Of a DNA stretch of 6,298 nucleotides, positions 1 through 5,217 are shown piece after piece. Source of the stretch: Ktedonobacterales bacterium (GTDB lineage: Bacteria > Chloroflexota > Ktedonobacteria > Ktedonobacterales > JADMIN01); NCBI GenBank assembly GCA_025450405.1, contig JANWHL010000205.1:1-6298 (forward strand). The letters run 5' to 3'. The notes below the pieces were generated by a model. That model was not told where the DNA came from. It ran no database searches and was given only the letters and a program-made list of their open reading frames with translations. The translations under genes and the position numbers were made by a program. Within the stretch, counting starts at the first letter, position 1. Every line of letters begins with the position of its first letter.

Positions 1-52
1 CGGCGTGCCGCAGTGGGTGACGGCGGTAGGTCTGCGCGCAAGGGCTAAGTGA
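1..52 (+). other. Possible 3' end of an upstream gene
   Basis: Two + strand frames are open from the left edge. One ends at TAA 46-48. The other reads GVPQWVTAVGLRARAK and ends at TGA 50-52; its composition looks more protein-like. The piece is too short to identify or to choose a frame with confidence. It is followed by an intergenic stretch (53-221) that holds the palindromic repeats and the ribosome binding site of the next gene. Confidence 0.25.
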
Positions 53-65
53 TCGGTAGGGAGCG

Positions 66-174
66 CCCCGCAATTGAATTGCGGGGGTACTCCCGTGGGG
101 CAAGTTGGGCGATGGGGACGCGAATTGAATTCGCGGGGGTAATGCCAATGGGCAAGATGGGTGAATGGGGGCGA
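66..174. repeat. Two tandem copies of a palindrome-headed ~51-bp repeat
   Basis: Unit 1 begins with an odd-centred perfect palindrome at 66-86, with arms CCCCGCAATT and AATTGCGGGG around G76. Unit 2 begins with one at 119-135, with arms CGCGAATT and AATTCGCG around G127. The two centres are 51 bp apart. Each palindrome is followed by a similar G-rich tail: gggggta, then a variable hexamer or so, then tgggg/atggg, caag, t/a, tggg, and atgggg. The arms differ between copies but stay self-complementary, so the palindrome rather than the exact sequence is conserved. It resembles dispersed palindromic intergenic repeats (REP/BIME-like). Family membership is not established from one locus. Confidence 0.65.
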
Positions 175-203
175 CAGGTGGGGCGGAGGGTATCGTAGAA
201 GTC

Positions 204-210
204 GAGGAGG
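204..210 (+). promoter_or_regulatory. Ribosome binding site for the PD40 gene
   Basis: GAGGAGG lies 11 nt before ATG 222. It decides in favour of this start over the upstream in-frame ATG at 165, which falls inside the second palindromic repeat and has no purine-rich motif at a suitable distance that is distinguishable from the repeat's own G-rich tail. Confidence 0.5.
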
Positions 211-221
211 GTCGGCACGCT

Positions 222-1526
222 ATGGTGGCGACGCTTGCGTATAGCACTTTCCGGTTGGATCGCAGCTATCGGCGGGTTGAATGGGCGCTCTATCTGGCCG
301 AGAGCGACGGCTCGCGGCGACAGCGGCTGGTTGCGGAGCGAGACTGGACCACCTTTGCCTGGGCGCCGAACGGCCAGCAACTCGCCTACATCGCCGCCCC
401 CGACCCGCAAGATGCCGCCGCCGCTGGGCTGTATGTGGTGATGGCCGACGGCTCCCACCCGCGCCGCGTGGCGTCTGACCCACACCTGCACACTGTGTGG
501 TGGTCTCCCGACAGCCGTCTCCTGGCGTTTATCACGAAACGAAGCGAAGGATCGGCGGATCGCGTGCCGCTGGCTCATTTGTCGGTGATCGGGGCTGATG
601 GCTCCAATCCGCGCCGGCTGGCATCGGATCTCTCCCTCTATTTTCCGGCGTGGTCTCCCGATAGCCGCCACCTGGCGCTGCTCTCGTCGCCGCACCCGGC
701 GGCGCAGGCGATGTCTACGCTGTGGCTGCTCGCGGCTGACGGCGCGGACGCACGCCGTCTGATCGAGGGCGATGGCGACCTGCGCGCTCTCTGTTGGTTA
801 GCGGATAGCAGGCGTCTGAGTGTCATGCGATATCGCGGTGGGGATACGCTCATGTATCTGGTCGACGGCGTCACGGGTGCGCTCGACCGGTTCGGGCCGA
901 TCAGGGAGTCTGTCTGGTCTCCCGACACGTCGTCTGTCGCGTATGTCGTGATGCCTGACGAGAACGAGGACGCAAGCGCGGTGTACATTACTGACGCGGA
1001 AAGGCACGGCATACGCCACTGGACATTCGCTGGTCGCCCGGACCTCTCGTTGGCCTTGTGGTCGCCCGATGGGCAGCGGCTGGCGCTTCCGGTGGATGAG
1101 CATCTTTCGGTGTTCGAGATGCGCGGCGCACATTCCGGTCCGCTGGCCGAACTGTATTGGGACACTGAGTTTACGTGGTCGCCCGACGGAAGCATGATCG
1201 CCTTCATTGGCATGCTGGATGAGCCAAGTGATGAGGCACCCGATTCCGGGGCGGCGCTGGAGGTCATCGATGTCGTGCGCCAGCAGCGACGTGTCCTCGC
1301 GCGAGACGTCCAGATCGTAGAGACGGTCCCGGACACGCCGCTGTGGTCGCCCGATGGCCGCCAGATTGCCTTCACCGCATTCGCAGACGATGGAACGGAG
1401 GACGTGTGTGTGATCGACGCCGATGGCACCAATCGCCGACCACTCTCGCAGAGCGCCCCCGAGGATTTCATTGACGTGCTGGTATGGCGTCCTGATCCGC
1501 GCCAGCCCAGCCGATCCGGCGGGTGA
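222..1526 (+). CDS. TolB-like PD40/WD40-type beta-propeller protein
   Basis: The 434-residue protein is built almost entirely of PD40-type blades, the repeat seen in the TolB beta-propeller and related proteins. The hallmark W-S-P-D-x-x-x-(L/I/V)-A-(F/Y/L) recurs at about residues 47 (WAPNG), 94, 144, 192 (degenerate WLADS), 232, 280, 319 and 375. A last partial copy sits near 422 (WRPDP). Between them are matching ADGS/DADGTN-(x)-RR-L turns, as in MADGSHPRR and GADGSNPRR. I see no enzymatic domain, signal peptide or membrane segment, so a cytoplasmic interaction scaffold is the simplest inference; most TolB-like proteins are exported. The start at 222 was chosen for the GAGGAGG motif; an in-frame ATG at 165 would add 19 residues encoded by repeat DNA. 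The gene stands alone and converges with the glycosylase gene, 58 bp apart. Its substrate or partner cannot be read from the sequence. Confidence 0.85.
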   Translation: MVATLAYSTFRLDRSYRRVEWALYLAESDGSRRQRLVAERDWTTFAWAPNGQQLAYIAAPDPQDAAAAGLYVVMADGSHPRRVASDPHLHTVWWSPDSRLLAFITKRSEGSADRVPLAHLSVIGADGSNPRRLASDLSLYFPAWSPDSRHLALLSSPHPAAQAMSTLWLLAADGADARRLIEGDGDLRALCWLADSRRLSVMRYRGGDTLMYLVDGVTGALDRFGPIRESVWSPDTSSVAYVVMPDENEDASAVYITDAERHGIRHWTFAGRPDLSLALWSPDGQRLALPVDEHLSVFEMRGAHSGPLAELYWDTEFTWSPDGSMIAFIGMLDEPSDEAPDSGAALEVIDVVRQQRRVLARDVQIVETVPDTPLWSPDGRQIAFTAFADDGTEDVCVIDADGTNRRPLSQSAPEDFIDVLVWRPDPRQPSRSGG

Positions 1527-1531
1527 GAGCG

Positions 1532-1549
1532 GCGGGTAGGCGAACCCGC
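1532..1549. terminator. Short hairpin between convergent genes, possible terminator
   Basis: A 6-bp perfect stem (GCGGGT/ACCCGC) with a 6-nt loop lies just after the stop of the PD40 gene and before the end of the convergent glycosylase gene. There is no T-run on either side, so it is at best a weak or Rho-assisted bidirectional terminator. Confidence 0.3.
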
Positions 1550-1584
1550 GCGCTACGCCTCTTCGGTCAATTCACCGCCCGTCA

Positions 1585-2940
1585 TCACACCCCACCAGCC
1601 AGTCGCGCGGAGAGAGCGCTCGCCAGTTCCTGCGGCTCGCCGCGCTCGACGGAGATGCGCTCCGCGCCCAGGAACCGCGCGAGGTCGCGGAGCGCGCCCG
1701 CCAGCCCGTCCACCAGCGCGTCATCAGGGGCGATGCCTGGCTCCAGGTAGACGGCGCGCACGGCGAGGTGGCGCGTGGCGCGGTCCATCTTGGGGTCCAG
1801 GCGGCCCACCAGCCGCCCATGATGCAAGATCGCCAGGCAATAGTAGCCGTAGCGGCGCTTGGCGGGCAGCACATACGCCTCGAAGCACACCTCGTAGTCC
1901 CATAGTGCGCGGGTGCGGGCGCGATCCCAGATCAGGCTATCGAAGGGCGAGAGCAGCGTGGTGCGTGCGGGCCGGGCGCCGCCGCGCAGCCGCTTGAGAT
2001 CGCCCAGCCGCGCGCGGTCTATATACGCTGGCTCGCGCACGCCCTGGATGGTCGCGGGGACCACCGCGCCTTCGGCGGCGAGCCGTTCGAGCAGCGCCGC
2101 CGCGGTGGCACGCTTGGTGGCGCCATCGGGTGGGTCGAGGCGAAAATAGTCGAGGAGCCAGGAGGGCAGCACCACCCCCAGTGCCCGCACCGTCTGGCGC
2201 GCGAAGTAGGTGAGGTAGTCGTCGTGCGCCGGAATCGCCTCGTCCGGCGGCACCGCCGCGCCATAGACCTCCGCCAGCACGCGCTCGCGCAGTTCATACA
2301 CCTTCTGCCCGGCGCGGCGGCTATGCACCATCAGGTCGCCCAGCGTCCAGAGGATTTGCAGCGCGCGGCGGCTGTCCTTGACGCCGTACCAATCCCAGGC
2401 GGTGGCGCGCCGCCCGTCGCCGGGACGCTCGAAATCGCCGGAAGCCAGCGGCCCGCGCTCGCGGATGGTGGCGACGGTGCGCGCCAGCGTCTCGGGGTTG
2501 GCGAGCGACCATTCGCGGTCGCCCGCCCAGAGCTGTTCGCGCCCATTCAGCATGCGGCGGCGGTAGTAGGGATAGTCGCGCATGGGCACGATGGAGGCGG
2601 CATGGCCCCAATACTCGAAAATCTGGCGGTGCGGGTGGAGCAGCGCGTCGAAGTCCGCCGGGTCATACGCGCCCAGGCGGCTCCACAGCACGAGATATTG
2701 CGAGCGCTCGACCACGCTGATGGTGTCCACCTGCACCACGCCCAGCCGCTCGAAGGTGGCGGCCAGCCGGGCGCGATCGGGCGCGGGATCGGGCGGATCG
2801 AATAGCCCCTGCGCGGCGAGCATCAGGCCGCGCGCCTCGTCCAGCGTGAGCCGTGTGATCCGCGCGGGCCTGGTGGGTATAGCGGGCGTGGCAGCGTGGG
2901 TGGGGCCACCTGCCGCCGTGGTCCTCGGAGTTCGTGGCAT
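1585..2940 (-). CDS. Winged-helix DNA glycosylase, YcaQ/AlkZ family (HTH_42)
   Basis: The 451-residue protein matches the winged-helix DNA glycosylase family (COG3214, HTH_42) that includes E. coli YcaQ and Streptomyces AlkZ. Family members excise alkylated bases and can unhook interstrand crosslinks. Visible family signatures are LGVVQVDTI at about residues 66-74, EYWGHAAS at 109-116, and near the C terminus LLSPFDSLIWDR, CFEAYVLPAKRRYGYY and GRLDPKMDR. The Q70-V-D72 triplet fits the Q-hydrophobic-D catalytic motif of the YcaQ-like subfamily, rather than the QxQ of AlkZ-like enzymes. The first 30 or so residues are a Pro/Thr/Ala-rich extension. ATG 2940 was chosen because AGGGG lies 7 nt upstream; an in-frame ATG at 2967 lacks such a site and lies within an inverted repeat. 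The gene has its own upstream region and need not be cotranscribed with the repeat-protein remnant behind it. The general family is firm; the substrate range is inferred. Confidence 0.9.
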   Translation of the reverse strand: MPRTPRTTAAGGPTHAATPAIPTRPARITRLTLDEARGLMLAAQGLFDPPDPAPDRARLAATFERLGVVQVDTISVVERSQYLVLWSRLGAYDPADFDALLHPHRQIFEYWGHAASIVPMRDYPYYRRRMLNGREQLWAGDREWSLANPETLARTVATIRERGPLASGDFERPGDGRRATAWDWYGVKDSRRALQILWTLGDLMVHSRRAGQKVYELRERVLAEVYGAAVPPDEAIPAHDDYLTYFARQTVRALGVVLPSWLLDYFRLDPPDGATKRATAAALLERLAAEGAVVPATIQGVREPAYIDRARLGDLKRLRGGARPARTTLLSPFDSLIWDRARTRALWDYEVCFEAYVLPAKRRYGYYCLAILHHGRLVGRLDPKMDRATRHLAVRAVYLEPGIAPDDALVDGLAGALRDLARFLGAERISVERGEPQELASALSARLAGGV

Positions 2941-2947
2941 GGCCTGT

Positions 2948-2952
2948 CCCCT
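2948..2952 (-). promoter_or_regulatory. Ribosome binding site for the glycosylase gene
   Basis: On the minus strand AGGGG precedes ATG 2940 with a 7-nt spacer. It decides the start of the glycosylase gene. It directly abuts the outer arm of the nested inverted repeat at 2952-3019. Confidence 0.5.
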
Positions 2953-3019
2953 GCAACGCTCGAACATCTGTCTGGTGTGGTTCTCTCAGGATAACACACC
3001 AGGCGTCGCGAGCGTTGCA
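2952..3019. repeat. Nested inverted repeats upstream of the glycosylase gene
   Basis: The outer arms are TGCAACGCTCG (2952-2962) and its exact complement CGAGCGTTGCA (3009-3019), 11 bp perfect. Nested inside are CTGGTGTG (2972-2979) and CACACCAG (2995-3002), 8 bp perfect, around a 15-nt centre. The outer right arm also overlaps a separate 12-bp palindrome, GCGTTGCAACGC, at 3012-3023. The structure ends where the ribosome binding site of the glycosylase gene begins. It could be an operator pair, an RNA leader hairpin or a decayed small mobile element; the sequence alone does not decide. Confidence 0.55.
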
Positions 3020-3020
3020 A
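2991..3020 (-). promoter_or_regulatory. Candidate promoter of the glycosylase gene
   Basis: On the minus strand TTGCAA (3020-3015) is followed after 18 nt by TGTTAT (2996-2991). Each matches the sigma-70 consensus hexamer at four of six positions. The -35-like hexamer is the centre of a 12-bp palindrome, and the -10-like hexamer touches the inner inverted-repeat arm. If real, the repeats could work as operators. The match is modest and could be chance. Confidence 0.27.
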
Positions 3021-3045
3021 CGCATGGCGTGCCTCGCGAGAGACA

Positions 3046-3083
3046 GCGCGGGCCGCCCAAGCGATTGCTCGGACAGCCCGCGC
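3046..3083 (-). terminator. GC-rich hairpin after the FG-GAP-like gene, possible terminator
   Basis: GCGCGGGC (3046-3053) pairs perfectly with GCCCGCGC (3076-3083). The 22-nt loop can form a small inner stem (AGC-gatt-GCT). It begins 24 nt past the minus-strand stop at 3108 and is followed on that strand by a modestly pyrimidine-rich TGTCTCTC. The position suits a terminator, but the T-run is poor. Confidence 0.35.
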
Positions 3084-3107
3084 GGAGTAGTCAGCATCCG
3101 CCGCGGC

Positions 3108-4022
3108 TCATCCACCCCGGCGCGGCAGGATCGCGCCGGGCGCCGCCACGGCGGCGGGATGGCTAGGCGTGCCCGGCCCGCGCTGGACCGGCGGCGAGCT
3201 GCTCGGCGGCGCCAGCCACGGTCCGGCGATGGGATCGTCGCCCGCTACCCCCAGCGTGAAGTGGAGATCGGCCGACCCCGTCGTATTGCTATTACGGAGC
3301 AAGAACCGCCCATTGCGGTCTACGCCAATGGTGTCTTTGCCCTGGCCGGTCCAGTCGCCGACCACCGGCTTGTCGCCCGCGATGCCGTAGACGAAGTTGA
3401 TATCGGCGATGCCCGTGGTGTTGGAGTTGCGCGGGTAGACGATGCCATTGGAGGGGCGGAAGACGCCGATGCTGTCCCAGCCCTTGCCCGTCCAATCCCC
3501 CACGATGGGCACATCCCCGCTGATCCCCAGCCGCGCCACGATATCGGGCGACCCAGCGGTTTTGGCGTTGCGCAAAAGGAAGGTGTTGGTGCTGGGGCGG
3601 TAGACGCCGATGGAGTCATACCCCTTGCCCGTCCAGTCGCCCGCCACCGGGATGTCGCTGCTGTTGCCGAACGGCACCACGATATCGGCGTAGCCGGTGG
3701 TGTTACTGTTCCTGAGATAGAACGTGCCGTTGCGGTAGATGCCGATGGACTTATAGCCCCTGCCGGTCCAGTCGCCGGTGATTGGCTGGTCGCCGGGCAG
3801 GCCGTAGGCCAGCGTGATGTCGGCGGGTCCCGTCGTGTTGGCGTTCTTGAGGTAGAGGGCGCCAGTGGAAGGGCGGAAGACACCGGTGGTGGTGTCCACG
3901 GTCGGCCAAAGGCGCATCTTGGTCACGAAGGCGTCGCTTGTACTGGTACTGGCCAGGGCTGGCTGATACGCATTTTTGGTGGGGAAATCGGTACAACATG
4001 AATTGTAGTGCGCCCCAAATCT
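3108..4022 (-). pseudogene. 5'-truncated SBBP + FG-GAP/VCBS-like repeat protein
   Basis: From GTG 3926 downstream the reading holds four copies of a 45-47 residue repeat with the core (P)-x-x-GDWTG-x-G-x-DSIGVYR ... LRNSNTTG-x-ADI; the GDW cores lie at residues 51, 96, 143 and 190. A fifth ends in GPW at 235, followed by a Pro/Ser-rich tail. This is the FG-GAP/VCBS-like pattern, with T-G-x-G in place of the usual D-G-D-G calcium loop. The same frame continues upstream of 3926 through TDFPTKNAYQ and DAFVTKM, the signature of SBBP beta-propeller repeats, up to the IS edge near 4022; TAA at 4040-4038 lies inside the IS end. GTG 3926 falls inside the DAFVTKM motif and has no ribosome binding site, so it is not a true start. 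The original protein was probably a long extracellular or surface repeat protein. What remains lacks its N terminus and any signal peptide and is probably not expressed. Confidence 0.75.
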
Positions 4023-4033
4023 TGGGTAGTGAC
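4023..4033. repeat. Left terminal inverted repeat of the IS
   Basis: TGGGTAGTGAC, the exact complement of the sequence at 5206-5216. Similarity continues imperfectly for a few bases on the inner side (tGG-CT against gGGaCT). Confidence 0.7.
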
Positions 4034-4037
4034 TGGC

Positions 4038-5158
4038 TTAGGTGCTGACCCGAAGGGGAGTCGTCAAGAACTCGCGCCAACTCCAGACGTGGTTGGTCAG
4101 CTGGAGCGCCATCGCGGGCGTGCGCTGATCGTAGACGCGGCCGGCCGCGACGGCCGACTCGCGTAAGGCCCGGTGCGGATGCCGCCAGTTCTGCTCGAAC
4201 ACGTGCCGGTCCAAGAGCGCATCCCAGGTCGCGGTCGTCTTGGCCAACGCGTGGGTCTTGCGCGTGAGGGCATTCAGGCGATCCCGGCACACGCCGTTGC
4301 GCCGTTCGACATGCACCGGCGTCGGCTGCTCGACGGGCGCGCCGAAGGTGGCGCGCGTCTCGACCCGCCACAGATGCCCTCGCTCATCGCGGTGCTTGAT
4401 CGTCTGCGTGAGGCGGACCCCCTCGGGCAAGCGCCGGGGTGGGCGTCCGCGACGCCCGGTGCGTGCGGGCTGGCGATAGGCACGCCGCAATGGCTCGGGA
4501 GAGGGCCGCCACCCGTCGCTGCACCACGCGAGGGCTTGTCCCGCCGAGTGCTGCTTAGTCTGCGCGAACACCCGTGCGGCCAACTCCTCCTCGCGCGGCC
4601 CGCTGGCGTGGGCCACCACGAAGCGGCTGGCGCGGTCGATCACCAGGCACCCCCAGCGCGGCCCCCCCGCTCCCGCCTCGCCCGCTCCCGCCTCGCCCGC
4701 TCCCGCCTCGCCCGCTCCCGCCGACGCCTTCACTGTGGGGGCCACCCCATCCGACGGCGGAGCGGGCGTTGCCCCAGAGCCGTTCTTCTGCGGACAAAGG
4801 ACCAGAATTCGTCGACCTCCAGGGTCGAGAGATGCCGGTGGTGCACCAGCACGTGGGTCAGCGCCGTGGCGTGGCGGCCCGCCAAGTGCAGCCAATGGCC
4901 GATCGTCTCGTAGTTGTGGACGGTGACCTCCTCGGCCGCGCGCAGGCTGCCCCGCCGCATGACCAGCAGCAGGGCGTGGGCGATCTCCTCGGGCGAGGTC
5001 CGCAGCCGATAGAGCGGCGTGCCCTGCGTCTCGCCGAACCAGGCGCCGCAGCCCAAACAGCGGTAGCGTTGATGCCCGCTCATATGCCCGTTGCGCACCA
5101 CATGGGGCTGCTGACACGCGGGATTGGGGCAGGGCGGACAGGGACTCGTTGGACGCAT
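4038..5158 (-). pseudogene. IS1-family transposase, frame-split (InsAB'-like)
   Basis: The N-terminal frame starts at ATG 5158 behind a strong Shine-Dalgarno sequence. It has a zinc-ribbon (C7-x2-C10 ... C34-x2-C37, with VVRNGH and QRYRC), a helix-turn-helix region and the first catalytic aspartate in LEVDEFWSFV (D116). About 4780-4796 the homology moves by -1 into a second frame, which reads QKNGSG, a low-complexity linker, then WGCLVIDRASRFVVAHASG. That frame carries the second aspartate in CSDGW and the glutamate in VERRNG, followed by NALTRKTHALAKT, and stops at 4038. Without a shift the first frame ends at TGA 4730. IS1 elements make their transposase by programmed -1 frameshifting at an A-rich heptamer. 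No such heptamer is visible here, only GTC-CGC-AGA-AGA-ACG, so an inactivating one-base change is at least as likely. The total of about 373 residues exceeds the 232 of IS1 InsAB', partly because of the linker expansion. Confidence 0.75.
4666..4722. repeat. 15-bp tandem repeat inside the transposase gene
   Basis: CCCGCTCCCGCCTCG occurs three times perfectly (4666-4680, 4681-4695, 4696-4710), and its first 12 bases occur a fourth time (4711-4722). On the coding strand it encodes repeating GAGEA. Because the unit is 15 bp, copy-number change keeps the frame. A run of seven C (4662-4668) adjoins it and is another slippage-prone tract. Confidence 0.9.
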
Positions 5159-5164
5159 TGGTCT

Positions 5165-5173
5165 TCACCTCCC
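5165..5173 (-). promoter_or_regulatory. Strong ribosome binding site of the transposase
   Basis: On the minus strand GGGAGGTGA precedes ATG 5158; GGAGG is 9 nt from the ATG. It fixes the transposase start and rules out the upstream ATG of the overlapping long frame at 5345. Confidence 0.7.
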
Positions 5174-5205
5174 ACGCTCCCTCCCGCAATTCATATGCCA
5201 GTCCC

Positions 5206-5216
5206 GTCACTACCCA
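5206..5216. repeat. Right terminal inverted repeat of the IS
   Basis: GTCACTACCCA, the exact complement of the left repeat at 4023-4033. The HEAT-repeat frame begins immediately outside it. Confidence 0.7.
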
Positions 5217-5217
5217 T

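Larger units (their letters stand above)
4023..5216 (-). mobile_element. IS1-like insertion sequence (~1.19 kb)
   Basis: The element is bounded by perfect 11-bp inverted repeats (TGGGTAGTGAC at 4023-4033 and its complement at 5206-5216), with looser similarity continuing inward. It contains one transposase gene in two frames on the minus strand, whose stop lies within 20 bp of the left end. At about 1.19 kb it is longer than IS1 itself (768 bp) but within the range of IS1-family relatives. No 8-10 bp target duplication is visible: the 9 bp outside the left end read CCCAAATCT and those outside the right end TTTTAGGCA. The exact outer base is uncertain by a few nucleotides. Confidence 0.75.

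Noticed and set aside
45..695. Minus-strand open frame of 216 codons at the left
   Set aside because: It is antisense to the PD40 gene, and its last residues (translated from the palindromic repeats) are intergenic DNA.
638..1471. Minus-strand open frame of 277 codons
   Set aside because: Ser/Arg-rich composition typical of antisense to a GC-rich gene; it mirrors the WSPD repeats as SGDH.
2224..2805. + strand open frame of 193 codons
   Set aside because: It is antisense to the well-supported glycosylase gene and shows no family motif; GC-rich codon use keeps the opposite strand open.
2934..4001. Long + strand open frame of 355 codons over the FG-GAP-like region
   Set aside because: Its periodic VGDARGVGV-like product is the antisense image of the GDWTG repeats; the minus frame shows true family motifs.
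4666..4722. CRISPR-like array
   Set aside because: Direct tandem repeats of 15 bp without spacers, in frame within a coding region; no CRISPR array in the window.
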